A DNA stretch of 64,000 nucleotides from Streptomyces hiroshimensis. Its GTDB lineage: Bacteria; Actinomycetota; Actinomycetes; Streptomycetales; Streptomycetaceae. The notes beneath the pieces were generated by a model. It was not told where the DNA came from. It made no database searches and was given only the letters and a program-made list of their open reading frames with translations. The position numbers and the translations under genes were made by a program. This document shows positions 10,699-23,502 of this stretch, in pieces. Where the stretch lies: the NCBI RefSeq assembly GCF_014650335.1, contig NZ_BMUT01000005.1:205636-269635 (forward strand), written 5' to 3'. Numbering within the stretch: position 1 is the stretch's first letter; each line of letters begins with the position of its first letter.

Positions 10699-12886
10699 CC
10701 TCGACGGGGCCGGGCTCCGGCTCCGCCTCCGGCTCGGCTTCCACCGGCTCCGGCGGCTCGATGCTGATCCGGGGCAGGCGGCGGTCCAGCCACGCCGGCA
10801 GCCACCAGTTGGCGCCGCCCAGCATGTGCATGAGGGCCGGCACCAGCAGCGTGCGCAGCACGAAGGCGTCGAGGGCGACGGCCGCCGCGAGGCCGATGCC
10901 GAACATCGCGATGACGCGGTCCCCGCTGAGGACGAAGGCCAGGAAGACCGAGATCATGATCACCGCCGCGGAGTTGATCACGCGGCTGGTCTCGGCGAGC
11001 CCGACGCGGACCGCCCGGGTGTTGTCGCGCGTGGCCAGCCACTCCTCGTACATCCGGCTGACCAGGAAGACCTGGTAGTCCATGGACAGTCCGAAGAGGA
11101 CGGAGACCATGACGACGGGCAGGAAGGGCTCTATCGGCCCGGCGCCGCCGAGGCCGAGGAACCCGGCGCCCCAGCCCCACTGGAACATCGCGACGACGAT
11201 GCCGAAGGACGAGGCGACGGCGGCGATGTTCATCAGCGCGGCCTTCAGGGGGATGCCGATGCTGCGGAAGGCCAGCAGGAGCAGCAGGCAGCCCAGGCCG
11301 ACGACGGTGCCCACGAACAGCGGCAGCTTGCCGAGGATGATGCCGGCGAAGTCGTCGTAGCTCGCGGTCACGCCGCCGACGTGGACGTCCACCCCGGTGC
11401 CGGCGGTCGCCTTCGGCAGCACGGTGCCGCGCAGCCGGTCCACCAGGTCGCTGGTGTCGCGCGACTGCGGGGAGGTGGTGGGGACGACGCTGATGACGCC
11501 CGTGTCGCCGCTGGCGCTGACCTCGGCGGGCGAGGCGGAGGCGACGCCCTCGGTGTGCCGCAGGGCCTCGGGGAGCTTGGTGAAGGCGAGCCGGTCGGCG
11601 GCGCTGTCGAGATCGGCCACGAGGGTCAGGGGACCGTTGACGCCGGGCCCGAAGCCGCGGCCGAGCATGTCGTACGCCTGCCGCGTGGTGGACGTGGCCG
11701 GGTTGTTGCCCTGGTCGGAGGTGCCCAGGTGGAGGGAGAACGTGGGCAGCGCGAGCACGAGCATGACGGCCGCCGCCACGGTGCCCAGCAGCTTGGGGTG
11801 GCGCTCCACGAACGCGGACCAGCGGGCGGCCAGCCCCGTGGGCAGCTCCGGGCGGGGGCCGCTGCCGGCGAGCCGGCGGCGCTCGCGCCGGCTGAGGGCG
11901 CGCTCGCCGATGACCCCGAGGAGCGCGGGCAGCAGCGTGACCGAGGCGGCGACGGTGAGGACGACGGTGAGCGAGGCGGCGAGGGCGACCCCGTTGAGGA
12001 AGCTCAGCCGCAGGATGAGCATGCCCAGCAGCGCCACGCACACGGTGCCGCCCGCGAAGACGACGGCGCGCCCGGTGGTGGCGACGGCCCGCTCGGCCGC
12101 GACGGCCACGGGCAGCCCCGCCCGCAGGCCCTTGCGGTGCCGGGTGACGATGAACAGGGCGTAGTCGATTCCCACGCCGAGTCCGATGAGGGTGCCGAGC
12201 ATGGGCGCGAAGTCGGCGACGTTCATGACGTGGCCGAGCAGCTGGGTGCCCATGGAAGCGGTGCCCACGCCCACGAGGGCCGTGGCGATCGGCAGCAGGC
12301 TCGCGGCCAGGGATCCGAAGACGACGAAGAGCACGACGGCGGCGACGGCGATCCCGATGATCTCGCTGAGGTGGCCGCTCGCGGCCTCCCCGGTGGCGAT
12401 GCCGGTGCCGCCGAGGGCGACCTCCAGATTGCCGTCCGACGCGCCCCGTGCGGTGTCGACGACCTGGTGCACCAGCTCCTTGCCGGGGTCGCCGGGGGAG
12501 GTGAAGGTGAGGGAGGCGTACGCGGTGTGCCCGTCGGGGCTGATCCTGGCGGCGCCGTCGGGGCCGCTGTACGGGCCGCTGACGGACTCGACGCCGGGCA
12601 GCGCCGCGATGTCGTGCAGGGCCTCGGTCATGCGCTGCTCGACGGCGGCGGCGCGCACGGTGCCGCTGCCGGTGTGCCAGACGATGGTGTCGTCGCCGCC
12701 CTGGCCGGGGAAGCCCGCCTCAAGGAGCGCGCCCGCACGGGCGGCCTCGGTGCCGGGGACGCCGTAGTCGTTGGAGTACGCCGGGCCTGCCAGGGTCGCG
12801 GCCGCGGCGGTGCCCGCGAGGGCCACGAGCCACAGCACGATCACGGCGAAACGACGGCGCAGGCACCATCGGGCGAGTGAGGTCAT
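10661..12886 (-). CDS. MMPL/RND-family membrane transporter
   Basis: A 741-aa inner-membrane exporter of the MMPL family, which in actinobacteria moves lipids or hydrophobic compounds by proton exchange. The protein repeats the pattern of one membrane span, a large external loop, then five spans. The transporter motifs are GLGVGIDYALFIVTRHR in the first half and FGLSMDYQVFLVSRMYEE in the second; the Asp-Tyr pairs carry protons. The C-terminus is a Glu/Pro-rich cytoplasmic tail. The start ATG at 12886 immediately precedes TSLARWCLRRRF, a typical N-terminus. The gene is monocistronic and its 3' end overlaps the convergent small gene by 38 bp. The substrate cannot be told from the context. Confidence 0.92.
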   Translation of the reverse strand: MTSLARWCLRRRFAVIVLWLVALAGTAAAATLAGPAYSNDYGVPGTEAARAGALLEAGFPGQGGDDTIVWHTGSGTVRAAAVEQRMTEALHDIAALPGVESVSGPYSGPDGAARISPDGHTAYASLTFTSPGDPGKELVHQVVDTARGASDGNLEVALGGTGIATGEAASGHLSEIIGIAVAAVVLFVVFGSLAASLLPIATALVGVGTASMGTQLLGHVMNVADFAPMLGTLIGLGVGIDYALFIVTRHRKGLRAGLPVAVAAERAVATTGRAVVFAGGTVCVALLGMLILRLSFLNGVALAASLTVVLTVAASVTLLPALLGVIGERALSRRERRRLAGSGPRPELPTGLAARWSAFVERHPKLLGTVAAAVMLVLALPTFSLHLGTSDQGNNPATSTTRQAYDMLGRGFGPGVNGPLTLVADLDSAADRLAFTKLPEALRHTEGVASASPAEVSASGDTGVISVVPTTSPQSRDTSDLVDRLRGTVLPKATAGTGVDVHVGGVTASYDDFAGIILGKLPLFVGTVVGLGCLLLLLAFRSIGIPLKAALMNIAAVASSFGIVVAMFQWGWGAGFLGLGGAGPIEPFLPVVMVSVLFGLSMDYQVFLVSRMYEEWLATRDNTRAVRVGLAETSRVINSAAVIMISVFLAFVLSGDRVIAMFGIGLAAAVALDAFVLRTLLVPALMHMLGGANWWLPAWLDRRLPRISIEPPEPVEAEPEAEPEPGPVEVSPERSLAGAGV

Positions 12887-13082
12887 TCGGGCTGCTTCCC
12901 GGTTGTCGCGTCGATCCCGCCGGGAGACTGCCCCGTGCATTTCCGAGCGCATGAGCTGTTGGGCCTGGGGCCCCGCAGCGCGAGAGACGCGGTAGGGGGC
13001 CCCTTGCCGAACCACTGTGACAGCGGAAAAAGATCCTTTGTCCGCTTTGTGGCCCACCCCACACGGGGGCCGTTCACGAACC

Positions 13083-13134
13083 GCTCAGCGCAGGGTCCGC
13101 AGCTCAGCGCAGGTACGGCCCGGCTCAGCGCAGG
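13083..13134. repeat. Three copies of a 12-mer at the 3' end of the AMIN-like gene
   Basis: The 12-mer gctcagcgcagg occurs at 13083, 13102 and 13123, spaced 19 and 21 bp. On the minus strand each copy reads CCTGCGCTGAGC, and the first of them contains the stop codon of the adjacent gene. It looks like local duplication of the gene end. Confidence 0.6.
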
Positions 13135-13706
13135 GACTGCTGCCAGCTGTGGGCGACGTCCACGACGATGCGGTTGCGCTCCTGGAAGACCCGGAAGGGC
13201 AGCCGCGCCCGGACGCCGACGCCGATCACGGTGTCGCCCTCGAAGCTGCTGGCGAAGCGGGTGTCCTGGAAGGTGCGGAAGCCGGTGAGGTCCACGCCCG
13301 TCAGCGGCTGTCCGGCGTGGCCGGGGTAGCGCGGCTCGCCGCCGCTCGGGTCGTAGCTCGGGGCGGCCACGCGGACCGCCAGGATCGCGCCGCCGCCGAC
13401 CGGGATCACATCGCCCGAGCCGTCCTGGCGCAGCTGGTCCACGTACTCCACGCGGTAGCCGATGGGACGGTCGCCGATGCCCTGGACGTCGAAGACCAGG
13501 CGGTCGTAGCACTCGTGCGACCCGGCCCTGATGTCCAGCAGCGGGCGGTACGCCGTGTCCGTGCTGACCTTGGGCAGGCTCCCCCAGCCCGCCTCGCACT
13601 TCACCGCGGCCGCCGCCTCCGTGGCCGCGCCGGCCGGGACCGTCGCGACCAGCAGGCCTGCGCCCGCCAGCGTGAGCGCAGCCAGCGCCCTGCTCAACCG
13701 TCTCAT
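13125..13706 (-). CDS. Secreted AMIN-like domain protein
   Basis: A 193-aa exported protein. Residues 1-30 form a signal peptide (MRRLSRALAALTLAGAGLLV, ending near AGA). The mature part has two Cys (KCEAGW, HECYDRL) likely to form a disulfide and the pattern YDRLVFDVQG ... VDVAHSW typical of small AMIN-like proteins of Actinobacteria, which may bind cell-wall glycans. The function is unproven. I chose the ATG at 13706 because GGGGG lies 7 bases upstream and it gives a proper signal peptide; an upstream GTG at 13739 would spoil it. It is the only gene between gatB and the MMPL transporter. Confidence 0.75.
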   Translation of the reverse strand: MRRLSRALAALTLAGAGLLVATVPAGAATEAAAAVKCEAGWGSLPKVSTDTAYRPLLDIRAGSHECYDRLVFDVQGIGDRPIGYRVEYVDQLRQDGSGDVIPVGGGAILAVRVAAPSYDPSGGEPRYPGHAGQPLTGVDLTGFRTFQDTRFASSFEGDTVIGVGVRARLPFRVFQERNRIVVDVAHSWQQSLR

Positions 13707-13834
13707 GTGCCAACCCCCAGATATATCGACTGCGGGCACCTGGTGGGCCCGCAGTCGGGATCATGCCGGACGGGGGACATGAAGGCCATAGAGCAGAGGA
13801 AACCAGCCATTCCCGGATCATTCCCGGACAGACA

Positions 13835-13864
13835 ATGGCCGCCCCTTCGAAAAGGGGCGGCCAT
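13835..13864 (-). terminator. Terminator after gatB
   Basis: A 13-bp perfect stem (atggccgcccctt / aaggggcggccat) with a cgaa loop lies 50 bp past the gatB stop. It probably ends the gatCAB operon and could work in both directions. Confidence 0.75.
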
Positions 13865-13913
13865 CGGATGTCGCAGAACGCTGCCTATGAGCTGATGATC
13901 AGCCCTCGGCCGG

Positions 13914-15422
13914 TCAGCCCTCGACGCCGAGGCGCTCCAGGATGAGCTCACGGACACGTGCCGCGTCGGCCTGGCCGCGCGTGGCCTTCATGACCGCGCC
14001 GACCAGCGCACCCGCCGCCGCGACCTTGCCGCCGCGGATCTTGTCCGCGATGGCGGCGTTGGCCGCGATGGCCTCGTCCACGGCGGCACCCAGGGCGCTG
14101 TCGTCGGAGACGACCTTCAGACCGCGCTTGTCGACGACGGCGTCCGGGTCGCCCTCGCCCGCGAGCACGCCCTCGATGACCTGGCGGGCCAGCTTGTCGT
14201 TGAGCGAGCCCTCGGCGACGAGCGCCGCCACCCGGGCGACCTGCGCCGGGGTGATCGGCAGCGCCGCGAGGTCCGTACCGGACTCGTTGGCGCTGCGGGC
14301 CAGCTCGCCCATCCACCACTTGCGTGCGGCGGCGGAGTCGGCACCGGCCTCGACGGTCGCGACGATCAGGTCGACCGCGCCCGCGTTGAGGATCGACTGC
14401 ATGTCGTGCTCGGTGACGCCCCAGTCCTCACGGAGGCGGTTGCGGCGCACGCGCGGCAGCTCGGGCAGGGTGCCCCGCAGCTCCTCGACCCACTCGCGGG
14501 AGGGGGCCACCGGCACCAGGTCCGGCTCGGGGAAGTAGCGGTAGTCCTCGGCCTCTTCCTTGATGCGGCCGGAGGTGGTCGACCCGTCCTCCTCGTGGAA
14601 GTGGCGGGTCTCCTGCACGATCGTGCCGCCGGCCGAGAGGACGGAGGCGTGCCGCTGGACCTCGAAGCGCACCGCGCGCTCGACGGAGCGCAGCGAGTTG
14701 ACGTTCTTGGTCTCGGAGCGGGTGCCGAACTTCTCCCGGCCGTGCGGACGCAGCGACAGGTTCACGTCGCAGCGCATCTGGCCCATCTCCATCCGGGCCT
14801 CGGAGACGCCCAGCGCCTTGATGAGCTCGCGCAGCTCGGCCACGTAGGCCTTGGCGACCTCCGGGGCCCGCTCGCCCGCGCCCTCGATCGGCTTGGTGAC
14901 GATCTCGATCAGCGGGATGCCGGCACGGTTGTAGTCCAGCAGGGAGTGCTGGGCGCCGTGGATGCGGCCGGTGGCACCGCCCACGTGGGTGGACTTGCCG
15001 GTGTCCTCCTCCATGTGGGCGCGCTCGATCTCCACGCGGAAGACCTCGCCGTCCTCCAGCTGCACGTCGAGGTAGCCGTTGAAGGCGATCGGCTCGTCGT
15101 ACTGGGAGGTCTGGAAGTTCTTCGGCATGTCCGGATAGAAGTAGTTCTTCCGGGCGAAGCGGCACCACTCGGCGATCTCGCAGTGCAGCGCGAGGCCGAT
15201 CTTGATGGCGGACTCGACGCCGGTGGCGTTGACCACCGGCAGGGCGCCGGGCATGCCGAGGCAGACCGGGCAGGTCTGGGTGTTGGGGTCCGCGCCCAGC
15301 TCCGTGGAGCAGCCGCAGAACATCTTCGTCTTGGTGCCGAGCTCGACATGGACCTCCAGGCCCATGACGGGGTCGTAGGAAGCCAGCGCGTCCTCGTACG
15401 ACACCAGTTCAGTGACGGTCAC
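13914..15422 (-). CDS. gatB: Asp-tRNA(Asn)/Glu-tRNA(Gln) amidotransferase subunit B
   Basis: GatB is the kinase and tRNA-binding subunit that phosphorylates mischarged Glu-tRNA(Gln) or Asp-tRNA(Asn); ammonia from GatA then converts it to the amide. The 502-aa protein has the N-terminal cradle domain ([19 protein letters not shown]), a Cys pair before and after it forming a zinc site (CGC ... CPVC), the [13 protein letters not shown] signature and the C-terminal YqeY-like tail domain from about residue 350. The GTG start at 15422 follows GAGAGG. The last gene of gatC-gatA-orf-gatB. Confidence 0.97.
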   Translation of the reverse strand: MTVTELVSYEDALASYDPVMGLEVHVELGTKTKMFCGCSTELGADPNTQTCPVCLGMPGALPVVNATGVESAIKIGLALHCEIAEWCRFARKNYFYPDMPKNFQTSQYDEPIAFNGYLDVQLEDGEVFRVEIERAHMEEDTGKSTHVGGATGRIHGAQHSLLDYNRAGIPLIEIVTKPIEGAGERAPEVAKAYVAELRELIKALGVSEARMEMGQMRCDVNLSLRPHGREKFGTRSETKNVNSLRSVERAVRFEVQRHASVLSAGGTIVQETRHFHEEDGSTTSGRIKEEAEDYRYFPEPDLVPVAPSREWVEELRGTLPELPRVRRNRLREDWGVTEHDMQSILNAGAVDLIVATVEAGADSAAARKWWMGELARSANESGTDLAALPITPAQVARVAALVAEGSLNDKLARQVIEGVLAGEGDPDAVVDKRGLKVVSDDSALGAAVDEAIAANAAIADKIRGGKVAAAGALVGAVMKATRGQADAARVRELILERLGVEG

Positions 15423-15448
15423 GGAAAACTAACCTCTCAGGTCCTGGC

Positions 15449-15709
15449 TCAGTCCGCGAGGACGTCGTCGCTGTTCATCCGGCGCAGCTCGCGCACCAGC
15501 AGCGCGACACCGGTGGCGATGGCGGCGGCGGAGACGATCGCGTCGACCAGCTGGAGCGTGTCCTGCTCGCCGCGCGCCTTCTTCGCCTGCTTGAGCACGC
15601 TGACGGCGCCGAACAGCGTGGTGCCGATCGACAGATACGTACCGGGCTTGGACTTCTTGAAGCCCTTGGCCTTCTTCAGGGCGCTCGGCTTGCTCACTTC
15701 GGTGCTCAC
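15449..15709 (-). CDS. 86-aa protein encoded inside the gat operon
   Basis: A small basic protein, [20 protein letters not shown] at the start, followed by one or two hydrophobic stretches ([16 protein letters not shown] and [15 protein letters not shown]) and a charged tail. It probably sits in the membrane. I do not recognise a named family. Its GTG start overlaps the gatA stop by four bases (GTGA), so it is translationally coupled to gatA, and gatB starts 27 bp after its stop. Streptomycetes commonly carry a small gene here; no function is known to me. Confidence 0.75.
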   Translation of the reverse strand: MSTEVSKPSALKKAKGFKKSKPGTYLSIGTTLFGAVSVLKQAKKARGEQDTLQLVDAIVSAAAIATGVALLVRELRRMNSDDVLAD

Positions 15710-17205
15710 AGCGACGGTGCCTCCTCGAGCAGGTGGTGGCCCCAGCGGGCGGTGAACGCGGCCTCGACCGCGGCACCGACCTTGTAGAGCCGGTCGTCCT
15801 TCAGGGCGGGAGCGATGATCTGCAGACCGACCGGCAGGTTGTCCTCGGGCGCCAGGCCGCACGGCAGCGACATGGCGGCGTTGCCCGCCAGGTTGGTCGG
15901 GATGGTGCACAGGTCCGCGAGGTACATCGCCATCGGGTCGTCGGCGCGCTCGCCGATCGCGAAGGCGGTGGTCGGGGTGGTCGGCGAGACGATCACGTCG
16001 ACCTGCTCGAACGCCTTCTCGAAGTCGCGCGTGATGAGCGTGCGGACCTTCTGCGCCGAGCCGTAGTAGGCGTCGTAGTAGCCCGAGCTCAGGGCGTACG
16101 TGCCGAGCATGACGCGGCGCTTGACCTCGGGGCCGAAGCCGGCCTCGCGGGTGAGGGCGGTGACGTCCTCGGCGGAGCGGGTGCCGTCGTCGCCGGCCCG
16201 CAGGCCGTAGCGCAGGCCGTCGAAGCGGGCCAGGTTCGAGGAGCACTCGGACGGCGCGATCAGGTAGTACGCGGCCAGCGCCAGGTCGAAGGACGGGCAG
16301 TCCAGCTCGACGATCTCGGCGCCCAGCTCCTTGAGCAGCTCCACCGACTCGTCGAAGCGCTGCACGACGCCGGCCTGGTAGCCCTCGCCGCGGAACTGCT
16401 TGACGACGCCGACGCGCATGCCGGCGACCGAGCCGTTGCGGGCCGCCTCGACGACCGGCGGGACCGGGGCGTCGATGGACGTGGAATCCATCGGGTCGTG
16501 GCCGGCGATCACCTCGTGCAGCAGGGCCGCGTCCAGGACCGTACGGGCGCAGGGCCCGCCCTGGTCGAGGGAGGAGGAGAAGGCCACCATGCCGTAGCGC
16601 GAGACCGAGCCGTAGGTCGGCTTGACGCCGACGGTGCCGGTCACGGCGGCGGGCTGACGGATCGAGCCGCCGGTGTCCGTGCCGATGGCGAGGGGGGCCT
16701 CGTACGCGGCGAGCGCCGCGCTGGAGCCGCCGCCGGAGCCGCCGGGGATCTTGGTGAGGTCCCAGGGGTTGCCGGTCGGGCCGTAGGCGCTGTTCTCCGT
16801 GGAGGAGCCCATCGCGAACTCGTCCATGTTGGTCTTGCCGAGGATGACGACGTCCGCGTCCTTCAGGCGCTTGGTGAGCGTCGCGTCGTACGGCGGGATC
16901 CAGCCCTCGAGGATCTTCGAGCCGACCGTGGTCGGGATCCCCTTGGTGGTGAAGATGTCCTTCAGCGCCAGCGGGACGCCGGCCAGCGGGCCGAGCTTCT
17001 CGCCGCGCTCGCGCTTGGCGTCGACCTCACGGGCCTGGGCCAGGGCGCCCTCGCGGTCCACGTGGAGGAAGGCGTGCACCTTCTCGTCCACGGCCTCGAT
17101 CCGGGCCAGGTGGGCCTCGGTGACCTGGACGGCGGTGAGCTCGCCGGAGGCGATCTTCGCCGCGATCTCGGCGGCGGTGAGCTTGATGATGTTGATGTCC
17201 GTCAT
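15706..17205 (-). CDS. gatA: Asp-tRNA(Asn)/Glu-tRNA(Gln) amidotransferase subunit A
   Basis: GatA is the glutaminase subunit; it hydrolyses glutamine and sends ammonia to GatB. The 499-aa protein is an amidase-signature enzyme with the Ser-cisSer-Lys triad at about K82 ([10 protein letters not shown]), S157 ([10 protein letters not shown]) and S181 ([12 protein letters not shown]). Length and motifs are complete. It starts 6 bp after the gatC stop and overlaps the next small gene by GTGA. The presence of gatCAB implies indirect Gln-tRNA synthesis, as is usual for Actinobacteria. Confidence 0.97.
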   Translation of the reverse strand: MTDINIIKLTAAEIAAKIASGELTAVQVTEAHLARIEAVDEKVHAFLHVDREGALAQAREVDAKRERGEKLGPLAGVPLALKDIFTTKGIPTTVGSKILEGWIPPYDATLTKRLKDADVVILGKTNMDEFAMGSSTENSAYGPTGNPWDLTKIPGGSGGGSSAALAAYEAPLAIGTDTGGSIRQPAAVTGTVGVKPTYGSVSRYGMVAFSSSLDQGGPCARTVLDAALLHEVIAGHDPMDSTSIDAPVPPVVEAARNGSVAGMRVGVVKQFRGEGYQAGVVQRFDESVELLKELGAEIVELDCPSFDLALAAYYLIAPSECSSNLARFDGLRYGLRAGDDGTRSAEDVTALTREAGFGPEVKRRVMLGTYALSSGYYDAYYGSAQKVRTLITRDFEKAFEQVDVIVSPTTPTTAFAIGERADDPMAMYLADLCTIPTNLAGNAAMSLPCGLAPEDNLPVGLQIIAPALKDDRLYKVGAAVEAAFTARWGHHLLEEAPSL

Positions 17206-17211
17206 GGCTGA

Positions 17212-17508
17212 CTAGTCCTCCCCCAGGATCTGCGGCACCTTGAAACGCTGCTGCTCCTGGGCGGGGGCGCCGGAGAGCGCCTCCTGCGGGGTCAGCGACG
17301 GACGGACCTCGTCCGGGCGCATGACGTTGGTCAGCGGCAGCGGGTGGGACGTCGGGGGGACGTCCTGCTCGGCGACCTCGGAGACGCGGGCGACCGCGCC
17401 GATGATGTCGTCGAGCTGGCCGGCGAAGTGCTCGAGCTCTTCGTCCTTGAGCTCCAGACGTGCCAGCCGTGCGAGGTGGGCTACCTCCTCGCGCGTGATG
17501 CCAGGCAT
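17212..17508 (-). CDS. gatC: Asp-tRNA(Asn)/Glu-tRNA(Gln) amidotransferase subunit C
   Basis: GatC (98 aa) wraps around GatA and GatB and stabilises the complex. The N-terminal helix [20 protein letters not shown] and the C-terminal [19 protein letters not shown] followed by FKVPQIL are diagnostic. The ATG at 17508 has GAGG 8 bases upstream. It is the promoter-proximal gene of the gat operon; the longer open frame upstream is not coding. Confidence 0.96.
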   Translation of the reverse strand: MPGITREEVAHLARLARLELKDEELEHFAGQLDDIIGAVARVSEVAEQDVPPTSHPLPLTNVMRPDEVRPSLTPQEALSGAPAQEQQRFKVPQILGED

Positions 17509-17675
17509 GCGGCGATCCTCAGGGGTTGTAACGGATTCTGGGCGGGTTGTGCGCCCAATCCTATGGCTCCGGGAGCCGTGCCTGCTAAACGCTTTCCGCG
17601 TGGCTGCGACCCGGGGCACGGCGGGACGTGACCGGCGCTGTCGGCCTGCCCTACGGGCGGGGTCGTCCGGGTGTG

Positions 17676-17741
17676 TTCTTCCGCCGCCGCGGCGCGCAAG
17701 CCCCGCCGGGGTGACCGGCGGTGCCGGACCGGCCGCAACCC
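17676..17741. repeat. Partial copy of a palindromic repeat element
   Basis: This stretch, ending at the rmdB stop, resembles the left half of the 121-bp element at 29096-29216. Both begin with the same 12-mer ttcttccgccgc. Exactly 35 bp later both carry gtgaccggcggtgcc and then gaccgg, with one base changed between them. The right half is missing. It lies in the gatC-rmdB gap (17509-17741). Confidence 0.55.
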
Positions 17742-19838
17742 CTAGGTGACCGCGTCCTCCTCCGCGGGGGCGGACGCCGCCGCGGCGACGCGGTCGACCT
17801 CCCGGTGCCAGCCGGACTCGTTGCGCAGGCGCAGCCACGCCGTGGTCTCGTCCGGCGGCATGGCCGCGGCGACGAGCCAGCCCTGGACGGCGTCGCAGCC
17901 GAGGTCCCGCAGGCGCTCCCAGGTCTCGTCGTCCTCGACGCCCTCGGCGACGACGAGCAGGCCGAGGGAGTGCGCGAGGTCGAGCGTGCAGCGGACGATC
18001 TCGGCGTCCTCGTTGTCGATGGCGAGCCGGGCCACGAACGAGCGGTCGATCTTCAGTTCGCTGACCGGGAGCCTGCGGAGGTGGACCAGGGACGAATACC
18101 CCGTGCCGAAGTCGTCGAGCGACATCTTCACCCCGTGGCCCGTCAGCCCTGCGAGGGTGTCCGCGGCCCGCTGCGGATCCTCCAGCAGCACGTGCTCGGT
18201 TATCTCCAGCTGCAGCGCCCCCGCAGGGACCCCGTGGCGGGCGAGCCGCGCCGCGACCGAGCCCGCGAATCCGGGAGTGTGAACGTCCCGAGGCGAGACG
18301 TTGACGGCGACCGGCACCTCCAGGCCCATGGCCCGCCACTTCGCGACCTGCCCGAGGGCGGTCTCCAGGACGTACTCGGTCAGCCTGGGCATCAGCCCCG
18401 ACGACTCGGCGATCGCGATGAACTCGTCCGGCGAGACGCGCCCCCGCTCGGGGTGGACCCAGCGCACCAGCGCCTCCAGCCCCTCGACGTGCCCGTCGAA
18501 GCCGACCTTGGGCTGGTAGTGCAGCTCGACGTCGCCTGCGTCGAGCGCGCGGCGGAGGTCGCCGAGGAGGCCGAGCCGGTCGGGGGTGTTGCCGTCGCGG
18601 CGGGCCTCGTAGACCTCGACGCCGCTGCGGTCGCGCTTGGCCTGGTACATGGCGACGTCGGCCCGGCGCAGCAGCCCTTCGGCGTCGAGGGCGTGATCGG
18701 GGTAGACGGCGACGCCGGCGCTGGCCTCCAGCACGAGGGTGAGCCCGTCGAGGTCGAGGGGCGAGCCGAGCGCGGCCACCAGCGAACGGGCCACGCGCTG
18801 GGCGCTGGTGAGGGAGTCCGCGGTGGGCAGGAGCACCGCGAACTCGTCGCCGCCGAGCCGGGCGGCCTCCGCGTCGCGCGGGAGGGCGAGGCGCAGCCGC
18901 TCGGCTATCTGCAGCAGCAGCCGGTCTCCGGCGAGGTGGCCGAGGGTGTCGTTGACGGAGCGGAAGCGGTCGAGGTCGATGAGGACGAGGGCGGAGCGGG
19001 TCCCGGCGCGCTCGGCTTCGTCGAGCGCACTCCAGGTGCGCTCCAGGAGCCATTGGCGGTTGGGCAGTCCGGTGAGGGGGTCGCGCAGCTGTTCCTCGGC
19101 GCGGGCTCGGGCGATCCACAGCGTGGAGTCGAGGGCGATGAGGGGGACGGCGAACAGGGGCAGCAGCAGCGGCGCGTGGTCGGCGACGACGGCGATCAGC
19201 GGGGCGATGCCGAGGAGGGCGCCGCCGACGAGGGCCTGCCGGACGAGGGCGGTGCGGGCGATGGTGCTGAGGCCGGCCCGGGGGGCCATGGAGTACCAGA
19301 GCAGGGCGCGGGTGACCGCGAGGTACATGAAGGCGGCGAGGGCCACCTTGGGGATGGCGGTGAGCGGCCACTCGTCGGGCAGCCAGGGGCGCTCGACGGT
19401 GGAGACGACGCCGCACACGGCGAGGGCGAGTCCGGCGGCGCCGATGCCGAGGATGTCGACGGCACCGTGGAGTAAGGCCTGGCGCCAGCGGTGGCGGCGC
19501 GCGGTGGCGACGAGGAGGACGACGGCGATGCTGATCAGGACGGCGGGCAGCCAGCCGTAGAGCAGGAGGACGGCGAGGGTGAGGGCGGCGCCGGAGCCCG
19601 TGCCGCCCCACCAGCGGTCGCGCCCGAGGGCGACGAGGTGGGCGACGATGAGGCCGGTGAGGACGGCCAGCGACCAGCCGACGGTGTGTCCGGGGAAGAC
19701 GGAGTGACCGGCGGTGAGCACCCGGCAGACCCCGGCGGCCAGTGCGAGCACCGCCACGGCGACACAGACCGTCGGCAGCGCGGGCGGAGGAACCCGGCGC
19801 AGCCGGGATGCCGGTTCGGCGCTGTCGGTGGGTTTCAT
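17742..19838 (-). CDS. rmdB: Membrane GGDEF-EAL phosphodiesterase (RmdB type)
   Basis: A 698-aa protein predicted to degrade c-di-GMP. About six membrane spans fill residues 20-240. A GGDEF domain follows (255-415, [12 protein letters not shown]; no RxxD inhibition site), then an EAL domain (425-670) with all key residues: [39 protein letters not shown] and VVAEGVED. The intact EAL motif predicts phosphodiesterase activity. RmdB of S. coelicolor lies next to ligA and gatC and affects development, which matches this context. The ATG at 19838 has AGAGGGA 6 bases upstream; the open frame continues 53 codons further without a site. Confidence 0.85.
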   Translation of the reverse strand: MKPTDSAEPASRLRRVPPPALPTVCVAVAVLALAAGVCRVLTAGHSVFPGHTVGWSLAVLTGLIVAHLVALGRDRWWGGTGSGAALTLAVLLLYGWLPAVLISIAVVLLVATARRHRWRQALLHGAVDILGIGAAGLALAVCGVVSTVERPWLPDEWPLTAIPKVALAAFMYLAVTRALLWYSMAPRAGLSTIARTALVRQALVGGALLGIAPLIAVVADHAPLLLPLFAVPLIALDSTLWIARARAEEQLRDPLTGLPNRQWLLERTWSALDEAERAGTRSALVLIDLDRFRSVNDTLGHLAGDRLLLQIAERLRLALPRDAEAARLGGDEFAVLLPTADSLTSAQRVARSLVAALGSPLDLDGLTLVLEASAGVAVYPDHALDAEGLLRRADVAMYQAKRDRSGVEVYEARRDGNTPDRLGLLGDLRRALDAGDVELHYQPKVGFDGHVEGLEALVRWVHPERGRVSPDEFIAIAESSGLMPRLTEYVLETALGQVAKWRAMGLEVPVAVNVSPRDVHTPGFAGSVAARLARHGVPAGALQLEITEHVLLEDPQRAADTLAGLTGHGVKMSLDDFGTGYSSLVHLRRLPVSELKIDRSFVARLAIDNEDAEIVRCTLDLAHSLGLLVVAEGVEDDETWERLRDLGCDAVQGWLVAAAMPPDETTAWLRLRNESGWHREVDRVAAAASAPAEEDAVT

Positions 19839-19986
19839 GCCCGTCCCTCTCACAGCCGGCGGTGCCCGCGCCACGGCAGGCGCACATCTCAACAGTAGGC
19901 CGCAGAAGGCTACGGCGGGCAGCGATCGGCAGCGGTTGCCCGATTGGGATCCGACCTCTTGTAGCCATCTGGTATGCGCTGTAGGG

Positions 19987-20015
19987 GTAATGCCCACTGA
20001 CTATGCGGGCATTAC
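19987..20015. promoter_or_regulatory. Inverted repeat between ligA and rmdB
   Basis: A 9-bp perfect inverted repeat (gtaatgccc / gggcattac) with an 11-base spacer in the 296-bp gap between the ligA stop and the rmdB start. It is AT-richer than its surroundings. It could be an operator for rmdB or a weak terminator for ligA. I see no gene in the gap. Confidence 0.4.
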
Positions 20016-20134
20016 TCCGCTGGGGTGGCGACCGGTGTGCGAACCTGCCTTCCGCCTGAGGCGCCGCTCCGCGTGGGGCGGGTGACGGCGGGGGTGGTGG
20101 GGGGTGCGGAGGGGCTACCCGCACCCCCTGCCCG

Positions 20135-23498
<3,364 letters not shown>

Positions 23499-23502
<4 letters not shown>

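Noticed and set aside
13083..13134. Three short repeats considered as a CRISPR array
   Set aside because: Units are only 12 bp, spacers 7-9 bp, and no cas genes are near.
17509..20124. Upstream extension of gatC through the rmdB region
   Set aside because: The Arg/Pro-rich translation is out of frame with the clear GGDEF-EAL gene; gatC starts at 17508 with a ribosome-binding site.
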